Shown here: one piece after another, positions 1 to 6,475 of the stretch | Layout of the letters: every line of letters starts with the position of its first letter | Position numbering within the stretch: the first letter of the stretch is position 1 | Source of the DNA: an uncultured Rhizobiaceae group bacterium | Lineage (GTDB): Bacteria > Pseudomonadota > Alphaproteobacteria > Rhizobiales > Rhizobiaceae | NCBI GenBank assembly: GCA_937951455.1 | Contig: CALFBU010000174.1 | Coordinates: 1-9,872 of the forward strand | Direction: 5' to 3' | Length of the DNA stretch: 9,872 bases | The notes under the pieces: model-generated | Database searches by the model: none | What the model saw: the letters and a program-made list of their open reading frames with translations, nothing else | What the model was told of the DNA's origin: nothing | Translations under genes and position numbers: made by a program

Positions 1-64
1 AGGCCGCGCATTATATGACGGACGTCTGGATGCAAGTGAAGCGCTTGAGGTTTTGTCATCATGA
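1..64 (+). CDS. hisA: HisA C-terminus (partial, 5' end outside window)
   Basis: Only the last 20 codons are present, read in the frame starting at base 2 and ending at TGA 62-64. The peptide begins GRALYDGRLDASEAL, which matches the usual C-terminal end of HisA, the phosphoribosylformimino-5-aminoimidazole carboxamide ribotide isomerase. HisA makes the PRFAR that HisF/HisH consume. HisA lying directly before hisF is the common arrangement in proteobacterial his operons. The stop codon overlaps the ATG of the following 40-codon ORF as ATGA (61-64), which suggests translational coupling. The call rests on a short peptide plus context, but both agree. Confidence 0.88.
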   Translation, partial: GRALYDGRLDASEALEVLSS

Positions 65-183
65 CTCTCAACGTTAGAATAATTCTTCGTCTGAACGTAG
101 CTGATTGCCCATCTTGCCGGAAGAAGCGTTGCTTTGAGGACAGGCAAACAAAGATCTGCGGCATGGGAGGAATTAGCCTATGA
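61..183 (+). CDS. 40-aa ORF with a hisF-like start: probable hisF 5' remnant or small coupled peptide
   Basis: This ORF starts at ATG 61, overlapping the hisA stop (ATGA 61-64), and ends at TGA 181-183, overlapping the hisF start (ATGA 180-183). Residues 1-16 ([16 protein letters not shown]) match the first 16 of the downstream HisF at 11 positions. The two 48-base stretches agree at 34 bases, and 9 of the 14 differences are at third codon positions. The catalytic Asp at residue 12 of HisF is Asn here and the TIM barrel is missing, so it cannot be a cyclase. The remaining 24 residues are basic and, with C16, give four cysteines (C16, C19, C24, C33; CPSC then spaced Cys), and they align with nothing I recognise. 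GAGG at 47-50 is a weak ribosome site. It may be the stub of an old hisF, a partial duplication, or a small expressed peptide. Translation is unproven. Confidence 0.5.
   Translation: MTLNVRIILRLNVADCPSCRKKRCFEDRQTKICGMGGISL
165..170 (+). promoter_or_regulatory. Strong ribosome binding site for hisF
   Basis: GGGAGG lies 9 bases before the ATG at 180. It sits inside the small upstream ORF, and together with the ATGA overlap it supports 180 as the hisF start rather than any read-through from the hisF-like start at 61. Confidence 0.75.
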
Positions 184-959
184 CCCTTAAAGTTCGTATC
201 ATCCCGTGTCTCGACGTAGCCGATGGCCGCGTTGTTAAGGGCGTTAATTTTGTCGATCTTATTGACGCTGGTGACCCCGTTGAGGCGGCAATTGCCTATG
301 ATGCAGCGGGGGCGGATGAGTTGACGTTTCTGGACATTACGGCAACTTCGGAAGGGCGTGCGGCAACCTTTGACATGATTGCGCGGACTGCTGAACAATG
401 TTTCATGCCATTGACGGTCGGCGGTGGCGTGCGTGAAGTGGCTGACATTCGTAAACTTTTATTGGCAGGTGCGGACAAGGTTTCGATTAATACAACAGCT
501 GTGAAAAATCCTGACTTTGTAGCCGAAGCTGCTGACAAATTCGGTAACCAATGCATTGTCGTTGCGATTGATGCCAAGAAAGTATCGCAAGAAGGCGAAA
601 CGGATCGTTGGGAAATATTCACTCACGGTGGACGCAAGGAAACGGGCATCGATGCCGTTGAATTTGCAGAGTTGGTAGTTTCAAAAGGTGCAGGCGAAAT
701 TTTGCTCACATCGATGGATCGCGATGGCACCCAAGTGGGCTATAATTTGCCACTTACTAAAGCGATATCAGATGCGGTTGAAGTGCCGGTCATTGCCTCA
801 GGTGGCGTTGGCAATCTAGATCATCTGGTAGAAGGCGTTACCAAGGGCGGTGCCAGTGCTGTCTTAGCGGCTTCCATTTTCCACTTTGGCACTTATACGA
901 TTGGCCAAGCGAAAGCCCATATGCAAGCGGCTGGTATTCCAGTAAGAATGCAGACATAA
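180..959 (+). CDS. hisF: Imidazole glycerol phosphate synthase, cyclase subunit HisF
   Basis: HisF uses ammonia delivered from HisH to turn PRFAR into imidazole glycerol phosphate and AICAR, in the cytoplasm. The 259 residues are a normal length for this single-domain TIM barrel. Visible hallmarks are [10 protein letters not shown] at 8-17 with catalytic Asp12, GGGVR at 81-85, AIDAK at 129-133 with the second catalytic acid Asp131, TSMDRDGT at 177-184 and the phosphate-binding ASGGVG at 206-211. The protein looks intact. The start is fixed by GGGAGG at 165-170. It lies downstream of hisA and the 40-codon hisF-like ORF and 21 bases before hisE, so it is probably cotranscribed with both; hisH is presumably upstream of the window. 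Confidence 0.98.
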   Translation: MTLKVRIIPCLDVADGRVVKGVNFVDLIDAGDPVEAAIAYDAAGADELTFLDITATSEGRAATFDMIARTAEQCFMPLTVGGGVREVADIRKLLLAGADKVSINTTAVKNPDFVAEAADKFGNQCIVVAIDAKKVSQEGETDRWEIFTHGGRKETGIDAVEFAELVVSKGAGEILLTSMDRDGTQVGYNLPLTKAISDAVEVPVIASGGVGNLDHLVEGVTKGGASAVLAASIFHFGTYTIGQAKAHMQAAGIPVRMQT

Positions 960-980
960 TTAAATTTTGGACTGTATTTG

Positions 981-1295
981 ATGAAAGATTTCACCCTACA
1001 AGATTTAAACGAGATTATTGCTGCGCGTTCGCTTGAAGGCGCGGATGTCTCTTATACCAGTACACTTTTATCTGCTGGCACACAAAAATGTGCCAAGAAG
1101 TTTGGGGAAGAAGCGGTCGAAGCGATCATCGCCGCCAGTTCAGGTGACAAGGTAGAATTGGTCAAGGAAACGGCTGATGTGCTGTATCATCTGCTGGTTT
1201 TGTTGCGTAGTGAAGGCATCATGTTGGAAGACATTATGATGGAACTGCAAAAACGTACACAGCAATCCGGCCTTGAAGAAAAAGCTTCAAGGTAG
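981..1295 (+). CDS. hisE: Phosphoribosyl-ATP pyrophosphatase HisE
   Basis: HisE hydrolyses phosphoribosyl-ATP to phosphoribosyl-AMP and pyrophosphate, the second step of histidine synthesis. The 104-residue protein is a stand-alone HisE, not fused to HisI. It carries the all-alpha MazG-like core: a GTQKCAKKFGEEAVEAI helix with the Lys and paired Glu metal/substrate residues, then KETADVLYHLLVLL with the second acidic pair. I chose ATG 981 over the in-frame TTG at 978, which would only add one Met and has no better ribosome site; the site upstream is weak (TGGA near 968). It follows hisF by 21 bases and precedes coaA by 5 bases, so the three genes form one likely transcription unit. Confidence 0.96.
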   Translation: MKDFTLQDLNEIIAARSLEGADVSYTSTLLSAGTQKCAKKFGEEAVEAIIAASSGDKVELVKETADVLYHLLVLLRSEGIMLEDIMMELQKRTQQSGLEEKASR

Positions 1296-1300
1296 GTTAA

Positions 1301-2290
1301 ATGAGCAAAATCCAAGATAAATTCTGGCAGCAAGCAGACTTTCCAGAGGATGGTGATTTGATCTCACCTTACCGTTTCTTCGGTGTGAAGCAGTGGCAGG
1401 CTTTCAAGGCCGATACGCCGATGACGCTGGGCGAAGATGAGATCGAAAGATTGCGCTCGCTTAACGACCCAATTTCCATGGAAGAAGTTGAGCGAATTTA
1501 TCTTTCTATGTCGAGGCTTTTGTCCACGCACGTTGAAGCGCTTCAACAGCTGTTTAAATTACGCAGCAAGTTTCTGCAATTTTCCGGCATGAAGACGCCA
1601 TTTGTAATCGGGATTGCAGGCTCCGTTGCGGTGGGCAAATCCACAACAGCACGTATATTGAAAGAGCTTCTTGCGCGCTGGCCTTCAAGCCCGAAGGTTG
1701 ACCTGATTACAACAGACGGATTTCTAAAGCCAAACACTCAGCTCAAGCAAGAAGGCTTGATGGAGCGAAAAGGCTTTCCTGAGAGTTATGATGTTGCGGA
1801 AGTTTTGCGTTTTTTATCAGCTATCAAAGCGGGTGTAGAAACTGTTAATGCACCTGTCTATTCGCACTTTAGTTATGATGTCTTGCCAGATCAATTTGTT
1901 AAAGTTGACCGACCAGACATTCTGATTTTTGAAGGCATTAATGTTCTGCAATCAAGAGACATGCCGCGTGAAGGTGACAGTATTCCACTGGTCTCGGATT
2001 ATTTTGATTTCTCGATTTATATTGATGCAGACGAAAAAGACATCGAAGACTGGTATGTAACTCGCTTCATGGGATTGCGCGATACAGCGTTTAGAGACCC
2101 GGCTTCCTTTTTCCATCATTATTCAACGACCAGCGATGAAGAGGCATTGGCTGAAGCAAACCGATTATGGGAAACCATTAATCTGGTTAACCTGTATGAT
2201 AACATTTTGCCAACACGGCCTCGGGCAGATCTAATCTTAAAAAAAGGCCGCGATCATCTCGTGGAGAAAGTCGCGCTCAGAAAACTTTAA
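1301..2290 (+). CDS. coaA: Pantothenate kinase type I (CoaA)
   Basis: CoaA phosphorylates pantothenate with ATP, the first and controlling step of coenzyme A synthesis. The 329-residue protein is of the bacterial type I, P-loop kinase class and close in length to the E. coli enzyme. Seen in order: N-terminal YRFFGVKQW (24-32), Walker [10 protein letters not shown] at 107-115, TTDGFL at 137-142, [12 protein letters not shown] at 153-163, PVYSHFSYD around 185-193, [10 protein letters not shown] at 208-217 and NILPTRPRA near 301-309. AAGGTAGG (1289-1296), running over the hisE stop, gives a ribosome site. The hisE-coaA adjacency is typical of Rhizobiales, with no metabolic link evident beyond shared transcription. 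It ends 8 bases from the convergent tetR stop, and I see no terminator hairpin between them. Confidence 0.97.
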   Translation: MSKIQDKFWQQADFPEDGDLISPYRFFGVKQWQAFKADTPMTLGEDEIERLRSLNDPISMEEVERIYLSMSRLLSTHVEALQQLFKLRSKFLQFSGMKTPFVIGIAGSVAVGKSTTARILKELLARWPSSPKVDLITTDGFLKPNTQLKQEGLMERKGFPESYDVAEVLRFLSAIKAGVETVNAPVYSHFSYDVLPDQFVKVDRPDILIFEGINVLQSRDMPREGDSIPLVSDYFDFSIYIDADEKDIEDWYVTRFMGLRDTAFRDPASFFHHYSTTSDEEALAEANRLWETINLVNLYDNILPTRPRADLILKKGRDHLVEKVALRKL

Positions 2291-2298
2291 GTTTGGTT

Positions 2299-2877
2299 TT
2301 AACATTCTGGTGAGAGCCAGGCTTTCAGATAAGGCCCGAGTCTATCGTTAATTGATTTTGAGTTATGAAGCGCGCAAAATTTCAATGCCATAGTCTGGAT
2401 CATGAAAGCATGTATTCCTTCAGCTACAATGTCGGCTTCAATATCCTTACGGAATTCTACGCTCTCTAACCAAATCTTAAAAATTTCTATTTGACGTCCA
2501 AACGTAGTGGCAATGATACCAATTTCTTCGATCCTGGTGGCGCCTGAATAGCGTAAAATAATATCAAAAACATATCGTTCACAGGTCATAAATTCACACA
2601 ATGGCATGAGCGTTTTAACCATCTGAGATGATGTCTTGGGAGAGGTTTGTATTTCCATCTGGTCAAGATACTCATTGATCTTTTCGCCAATAATAAGATC
2701 CATCAAAGCGTCTTTATCTTTGAAGTGCGCAAAAAATGTTCCTTTTGCAGTACCAGCGCGTAAGACCACCTCTTCAACACGCATGGCTTCGAAACCATTT
2801 TGGCTGATTATTTCTTTTGCTGCTGCAATTAATCGAGCACGTGTTTTCAGGGTTCTTTTTTGAATTGTTTTAGCCAT
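2299..2877 (-). CDS. TetR/AcrR-family transcriptional repressor
   Basis: The 192-residue protein has a TetR N-terminal helix-turn-helix: RARLIAAAKEIISQNGFE (13-30), then VEEVVLRAGTAKGTFFAHF (34-52) and KDKDAL, the classic recognition-helix signature. The rest is an alpha-helical ligand and dimer domain I cannot assign to a ligand. Four cysteines (94, 99, 168, 192) leave thiol-based sensing possible, but that is inference. I chose ATG at 2877-2875 (MAKTIQKRT); an in-frame ATG at 2934 would add 19 residues but begins inside an operator-like palindrome and has no ribosome site. It is divergent from the oxidoreductase at 2980 with three palindromes between, which points to autoregulation and local repression. 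It is convergent with coaA. Confidence 0.92.
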   Translation of the reverse strand: MAKTIQKRTLKTRARLIAAAKEIISQNGFEAMRVEEVVLRAGTAKGTFFAHFKDKDALMDLIIGEKINEYLDQMEIQTSPKTSSQMVKTLMPLCEFMTCERYVFDIILRYSGATRIEEIGIIATTFGRQIEIFKIWLESVEFRKDIEADIVAEGIHAFMIQTMALKFCALHNSKSINDRLGPYLKAWLSPEC

Positions 2878-2896
2878 TTTTTGTTTTTGCCAAAAA

Positions 2897-2914
2897 ATTT
2901 GACTTTGGTCAAAT
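2897..2914. promoter_or_regulatory. TetR operator-like palindrome A
   Basis: ATTTGAC-TTTG-GTCAAAT is a perfect inverted repeat with 7-base arms and a 4-base centre. It lies just upstream of the tetR start, within its probable leader, where a bound repressor could block tetR transcription. It shares the TTGAC-N4-GTCAA core with palindrome C. Confidence 0.7.
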
Positions 2915-2920
2915 AAAATA

Positions 2921-2934
2921 TTGACTACGGTCAT
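2921..2934. promoter_or_regulatory. TetR operator-like palindrome B (imperfect)
   Basis: TTGAC-TACG-GTCAT has the same core as the two flanking palindromes, with one outer mismatch (perfect arms TGAC/GTCA at 2922-2933). Its centre is 22 bases from A and 30 from C, about two and three helical turns. Its left half is also the -35 hexamer of the likely oxidoreductase promoter. Confidence 0.62.
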
Positions 2935-2949
2935 TTAATTGGCTATTAA
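2921..2949 (+). promoter_or_regulatory. Sigma70-type promoter of the oxidoreductase gene
   Basis: TTGACT (2921-2926), a 17-base spacer and TATTAA (2944-2949) form a good vegetative promoter. Predicted transcription starts near 2956, inside palindrome C, giving a leader of about 24 bases that carries AAGGAG (2968-2973). Palindrome B covers the -35 and palindrome C covers the start, an arrangement expected for repression by the divergent TetR protein. Confidence 0.65.
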
Positions 2950-2966
2950 ATTGACCATGGTCAATT
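2949..2966. promoter_or_regulatory. TetR operator-like palindrome C (18 bp, perfect)
   Basis: AATTGACCATGGTCAATT is a perfect 18-base palindrome over the predicted start site of the oxidoreductase gene. Read on the minus strand, its TTGACC (2964-2959) could serve as a -35 for tetR, with a weak AT-rich -10 (CAATTA, 2941-2936) 17 bases on. It is the strongest operator candidate of the three. Confidence 0.75.
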
Positions 2967-2979
2967 AAAGGAGTTAACA

Positions 2980-3573
2980 ATGATTAAAAAACGCATATTA
3001 GTCATAAATGGTCATCCAGCAGAAACCTCATTGAATAGAAGTATAGCAGAGACATATGCCAAATCGGCTAAACAAGCAGGACACGATGTGAAGCTAATTC
3101 ATTTGAATACATTAAAGTTTGATTCAGACTATGAGTTTGGCGGCTATACGAACTACAAACCTCTTGAGCCTGTTTTGGACGAAGTCATGAAGTATATAGA
3201 ATGGAGTGAACACATTGTTTTAACAACGCCAATGTGGTGGGGAGGTTTACCTGCAAAATTAAAGGGTCTTTTTGACCGCATATTATTACCAGGTAGAACA
3301 TTTAGTACGCGTGAAACAAATTGGATGGGTTTACCGTCGCCGATGTTGACTGGTCGTACAGGTAGGGTTTTCCTTACATCTGACACGCCTGGTTGGTTCA
3401 TGCGGTGGAAATATAAAAATGCATTGCTACGTCAATTAAAGGACCAGATTTTTGGATTTATTGGTATAAAGCTCTCTAAAATAACGCATTTTTCCGGAGC
3501 AAGTCATCCAAAACCGGGCACCGTGGAAAAATGGATTGATAAGGCAGGAAAAGCCGGCGCAATGGCTGCTTGA
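2980..3573 (+). CDS. Flavodoxin-fold NAD(P)H (quinone) oxidoreductase
   Basis: The 197-residue protein belongs to the Flavodoxin_2 group (MdaB/KefF/YwrO-like NAD(P)H:acceptor oxidoreductases). These flavoproteins move two electrons from NAD(P)H to quinones, nitro compounds or other electrophiles. The N-terminal strand RILVINGHPAETSLN (5-19) is the flavin-phosphate loop. TTPMWWGGLPAKLKGLFDR (82-100) is the family's second signature, with the paired Trp and LKGxxDR. No signal peptide or membrane segment is visible. AAGGAG at 2968-2973, 6 bases before ATG 2980, sets the start. The gene faces away from the TetR regulator across three operator-like sites, so induction by a toxic small molecule is likely. 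The exact substrate cannot be read from sequence. Confidence 0.9.
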   Translation: MIKKRILVINGHPAETSLNRSIAETYAKSAKQAGHDVKLIHLNTLKFDSDYEFGGYTNYKPLEPVLDEVMKYIEWSEHIVLTTPMWWGGLPAKLKGLFDRILLPGRTFSTRETNWMGLPSPMLTGRTGRVFLTSDTPGWFMRWKYKNALLRQLKDQIFGFIGIKLSKITHFSGASHPKPGTVEKWIDKAGKAGAMAA

Positions 3574-3602
3574 AGTTAATCATAAAATGTTTTTGCTATA
3601 CT

Positions 3603-3638
3603 GAGTCCCGAACCATTAAATGGCTCGGGGCGTCACTC
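3603..3638. other. Stem-loop between the convergent oxidoreductase and alkB genes
   Basis: CCCGA (3607-3611) pairs with TCGGG (3625-3629) and CCATT/ATGG pairs inside with one mismatch; GAGT (3603-3606) can also pair with ACTC (3635-3638) across an internal loop. There is no T-run on either side, so it is a poor intrinsic terminator. It may still slow or end transcription in both directions, or protect the mRNA 3' end. Confidence 0.4.
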
Positions 3639-3648
3639 CCATAGTGAA

Positions 3649-4275
3649 TTACGTGACTCGTCTCAACGTCAGATTAATGCGACCGTCCTGTTTAAGAAGT
3701 GTCGAAGTCCCTGGGTAAATGCGGTCAACGCCATGAAAGGCCATACGAGATTTGCCGGTTAGCAGCATTACATCGCCGCTTTGTAACTTGAAAGATTTAG
3801 TCGGATCCTTACGATTTTCCCCACCAATTCTGAAAAGACAGGTATCGCCCAAGGATACTGATAAGACGGGCGCATCGAAATCTTCTTCGTCCCTGTCTTG
3901 ATGAAGACCCATTTTAGCACTGGCTTCATAAAAATTGACCAGACATGCTTGCGGTGGTTTGGAATAATTTGAGAAGTTCTCCCATAATGTCAACAGTCTT
4001 TGCGGTATATCAGGCCAAGGCTCACCGGTTTCGGGATGCATTGCCTGATAGCGATAGCCTTCCTCCTTGGTGGTGACCCAGCCCAAGGGCCCGCAATTCG
4101 TCATACGCACGGACATAGGTTTGCCGGTTCTTGGCATTCTGGGCACAAAAAGCGGTGCTTTACTGGCGATTTCACGGATTTCTTCAACCAAAGCTTCCTG
4201 TTCGGTTTGATTAAAATATTGTGGCATCCATTTTGCTTCGTTGGGGAGGTCTTCCATTTGCATTTTTTCACTCAT
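3649..4275 (-). CDS. alkB: Alpha-ketoglutarate-dependent dioxygenase AlkB
   Basis: AlkB uses Fe(II), 2-oxoglutarate and oxygen to oxidatively remove methyl groups from 1-methyladenine and 3-methylcytosine in DNA and RNA. The 208-residue product has the full set of expected residues: the nucleotide-recognition stretch MSVRMTNCGPLGW (54-66), the iron ligands HQD at 125-127 (His125, Asp127), distal His181 in AFHGVDR, and the 2-oxoglutarate arginines Arg199 and Arg205 in RINLTLRR. It closely resembles E. coli AlkB. I chose ATG at 4275-4273; the frame stays open to a GTG at 4317, but that codon overlaps the shared promoter and has no ribosome site. The site before 4275 is itself weak. It is divergent from dnaK and convergent with the oxidoreductase gene, and not in an ada operon here. 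Confidence 0.95.
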   Translation of the reverse strand: MSEKMQMEDLPNEAKWMPQYFNQTEQEALVEEIREIASKAPLFVPRMPRTGKPMSVRMTNCGPLGWVTTKEEGYRYQAMHPETGEPWPDIPQRLLTLWENFSNYSKPPQACLVNFYEASAKMGLHQDRDEEDFDAPVLSVSLGDTCLFRIGGENRKDPTKSFKLQSGDVMLLTGKSRMAFHGVDRIYPGTSTLLKQDGRINLTLRRVT

Positions 4276-4291
4276 AATCAGATTCTTATCT

Positions 4292-4319
4292 AAATTAGCG
4301 CACCCAATCCCTTGCACAA
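4292..4319 (-). promoter_or_regulatory. Possible alkB promoter
   Basis: On the minus strand TTGTGC (4319-4314), a 16-base spacer and TAATTT (4297-4292) form a moderate promoter. The start would fall near 4285, about 10 bases before the alkB ATG. The -35 overlaps that of dnaK on the other strand. A GATTC site (GANTC, the target of the alphaproteobacterial CcrM methylase) is at 4281-4285. Confidence 0.4.
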
Positions 4320-4340
4320 GTTGTTTGCCCTTCTTATATA
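4311..4340 (+). promoter_or_regulatory. dnaK promoter, sigma70 and/or sigma32-like
   Basis: TTGCAC (4312-4317), 17 bases, then TATATA (4335-4340) fits a vegetative promoter. Written as CTTG (4311-4314) followed by CTTATAT (4333-4339), it also resembles the heat-shock sigma (RpoH) promoter pattern with a CTTG -35 and C/T-rich start to the -10. That would suit dnaK. It predicts a start near 4347 and a leader of roughly 150 bases. I see no CIRCE (HrcA) repeat. Confidence 0.5.
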
Positions 4341-4359
4341 GCCTTCAACTGCGGTTTAT

Positions 4360-4380
4360 CCCGTATTTGCCAAAACGGGG
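4360..4380 (+). other. Small hairpin in the dnaK leader
   Basis: CCCGT (4360-4364) pairs with ACGGG (4375-4379), and TTTG/CAAA can add pairs in the loop. It is near the predicted 5' end of the dnaK transcript. A role in mRNA stability or temperature response is possible, but nothing in the sequence shows it. Confidence 0.3.
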
Positions 4381-4494
4381 AAATCGTAAAAATCTTTAAA
4401 ATTCCAGTCTAATCGGGCGCTGGATGTTGCAGTTGTAGTATTCTGCCATGGATGCCGTAAGGGTCTGTCCAGTCCGCTGATCAAGGAGAGTAAA

Positions 4495-6417
4495 ATGGCT
4501 AAAGTAATTGGTATCGATTTAGGTACAACAAATTCATGCGTTGCCGTGATGGACGGCAAAGAAGCTAAAGTTATTGAAAATGCGGAAGGTGCACGCACAA
4601 CACCATCTATGGTTGCTTTTGGTGATGATGGCGAACGTCTAGTCGGTCAGCCGGCAAAACGTCAGGCTGTAACCAACCCAACGGATACACTATTTGCGGT
4701 CAAGCGTCTGATCGGTCGTCGTTTTGATGACAAGACAGTCAAAAAAGACCAAAAGCTGGTTCCTTATGAAATCGTCAAAGGTGACAACGGCGATGCATGG
4801 GTAGAAGCCAAGGGTGAAAAATATTCGCCGTCGCAAGTTTCAGCCATGATCCTTCAAAAAATGAAGGAAACAGCCGAGGCTTATTTGGGTGAAAAAGTAA
4901 CGCAAGCGGTTATCACAGTTCCTGCTTACTTTAACGATGCGCAACGTCAGGCAACTAAAGACGCGGGTAAAATTGCTGGTCTTGAAGTGCTTCGCATTAT
5001 CAACGAACCAACCGCTGCTGCCCTTTCATACGGCATGGAGAAAAACGACGGTAAAACCATCGCGGTTTATGACCTTGGTGGTGGTACATTTGATGTTTCC
5101 ATTCTGGAAATTGGCGACGGCGTATTCGAAGTTAAATCCACCAATGGTGATACATTCCTTGGCGGTGAAGACTTTGACATGGTGCTTGTTGACTATCTTG
5201 CATCTGAGTTCAAAAAAGAAAACTCAATTGATCTGAAATCAGACAAGATGGCGCTACAGCGTTTGAAAGAAGCTGCTGAAAAAGCAAAAATCGAATTGTC
5301 GTCTTCTTCGCAAACAGAAATCAACTTGCCATTCATTACGGCAGATGCTTCTGGTCCAAAACACATGACCATGAAATTGACCCGTGCCAAGTTTGAATCT
5401 TTGGTTGCCGATTTGGTGAAGCGTACGGTCAAGCCAATGGCGGAAGCGCTTAAGGATGCAGGCATGAAAGCTGGCGAGATCGACGAAGTCGTTCTTGTGG
5501 GTGGTATGACACGCATGCCGAAAGTACAGGAAACTGTAAAAGAGTTTTTCGGCAAGGAGCCACATAAAGGTGTGAACCCGGATGAAGTGGTTGCCATGGG
5601 TGCTGCGATTCAGGCTGGTGTTCTTCAAGGCGACGTGAAAGACGTTCTGCTTCTGGATGTAACGCCACTGTCTTTGGGCATTGAAACACTGGGTGGTGTG
5701 TTCACACGGTTGATCGACCGCAATACAACCATTCCGACGAACAAGTCTCAAACTTTCTCAACAGCAGAAGACAATCAGAATGCTGTGACCATCCGTGTCT
5801 CACAAGGTGAGCGTGAAATGGCAGCGGACAACAAGATGCTGGGTCAGTTTGATCTGGTCGGTATTCCACCAGCACCACGCGGTATCCCGCAAATTGAAGT
5901 GACTTTCGACATTGACGCAAACGGCATTGTAAACGTTTCGGCAAAAGACAAGGGCACCGGCAAGGAGCAACAAATCTCAATCAAGGCCTCTGGCGGTTTG
6001 TCGGATGACGAGATTGAACAAATGGTCAAGGACGCTGAAGCTAACGCTGATGCAGACAAGGCTCGCCGTGAAGCTGTTGAAAGCAAGAACCAGGCTGAGA
6101 CACTAATTCATTCTGCTGAGAAATCACTGGAAGAATATGGTGACAAGGTTTCAGAAGAGGAGCGTAACGAAATCGAACTTGCAATTTCAGGCTTGAAAGA
6201 GCTGGTTGAGCAAGACGATCCGGACGCCGAAGAAATCAAGGCCAAAACTGAAGTGCTTGCAACTGCATCCATGAAATTGGGTCAGGCGATGTATGAAGCT
6301 TCACAAGATGAAGCCGCTGAGGCGGACGCTGCCAAAGATGCTGCACGTGAAGACGAAGATGTCGTTGATGCAGACTTTGAGGAAATCGACGAAGACGACG
6401 ACAAGAAGTCTGCTTAA
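4495..6417 (+). CDS. dnaK: Molecular chaperone DnaK (Hsp70)
   Basis: DnaK binds exposed hydrophobic segments of unfolded proteins in an ATP-driven cycle with DnaJ and GrpE. The 640 residues are full length. The nucleotide-binding domain shows [10 protein letters not shown] (6-15), catalytic Lys70, DLGGGTFD (193-200, with the autophosphorylated Thr199) and [13 protein letters not shown] (333-345). The conserved linker DVLLLDVTP (383-391) leads to the peptide-binding domain, with [12 protein letters not shown] and the helical lid. The C-terminus ends in an acidic tail with EEIDEDDD, as in other bacterial DnaKs. AAGGAG at 4483-4488 precedes ATG 4495. It is first in the dnaK-dnaJ locus, with an intrinsic terminator right after its stop. 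No missing key residue was seen. Confidence 0.99.
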   Translation: MAKVIGIDLGTTNSCVAVMDGKEAKVIENAEGARTTPSMVAFGDDGERLVGQPAKRQAVTNPTDTLFAVKRLIGRRFDDKTVKKDQKLVPYEIVKGDNGDAWVEAKGEKYSPSQVSAMILQKMKETAEAYLGEKVTQAVITVPAYFNDAQRQATKDAGKIAGLEVLRIINEPTAAALSYGMEKNDGKTIAVYDLGGGTFDVSILEIGDGVFEVKSTNGDTFLGGEDFDMVLVDYLASEFKKENSIDLKSDKMALQRLKEAAEKAKIELSSSSQTEINLPFITADASGPKHMTMKLTRAKFESLVADLVKRTVKPMAEALKDAGMKAGEIDEVVLVGGMTRMPKVQETVKEFFGKEPHKGVNPDEVVAMGAAIQAGVLQGDVKDVLLLDVTPLSLGIETLGGVFTRLIDRNTTIPTNKSQTFSTAEDNQNAVTIRVSQGEREMAADNKMLGQFDLVGIPPAPRGIPQIEVTFDIDANGIVNVSAKDKGTGKEQQISIKASGGLSDDEIEQMVKDAEANADADKARREAVESKNQAETLIHSAEKSLEEYGDKVSEEERNEIELAISGLKELVEQDDPDAEEIKAKTEVLATASMKLGQAMYEASQDEAAEADAAKDAAREDEDVVDADFEEIDEDDDKKSA

Positions 6418-6435
6418 GTTCGGTCATATCAATAT

Positions 6436-6475
6436 GCCTTTGGCGTGCACATAATTGTGCGCCAAAGGCTTTTTT
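6436..6475 (+). terminator. Intrinsic terminator/attenuator between dnaK and dnaJ
   Basis: GCCTTTGGCG (6436-6445) pairs perfectly with CGCCAAAGGC (6460-6469), with further GCAC/GTGC pairing possible inside, and six Ts follow (6470-6475). This is a textbook Rho-independent terminator starting 18 bases after the dnaK stop. I see no obvious promoter between it and dnaJ, so dnaJ is probably made from read-through, which would keep DnaJ well below DnaK. Confidence 0.88.

Noticed and set aside
109..179. Continuation of the hisF duplication beyond codon 16 (a stretch near 134-175 faintly recalls hisF 277-320 in another frame)
   Set aside because: The match needs a deletion and a frame change and is too weak to separate from chance by eye.
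2878..2934. N-terminal extension of the TetR regulator to ATG 2934
   Set aside because: It would start within operator palindrome B, has no ribosome site, and adds 19 residues before a normal TetR N-terminus.
4276..4317. AlkB extension to the GTG at 4317
   Set aside because: The added residues resemble nothing in AlkB and the codon lies inside the likely alkB/dnaK promoter region.
4321..4494. CIRCE/HrcA operator before dnaK
   Set aside because: I looked for TTAGCACTC-N9-GAGTGCTAA in the leader and did not find it.
5193..5751. Long antisense open frames (134 and 165 codons) inside dnaK
   Set aside because: They mirror the codon structure of a complete, conserved dnaK and show no recognisable protein or ribosome site.
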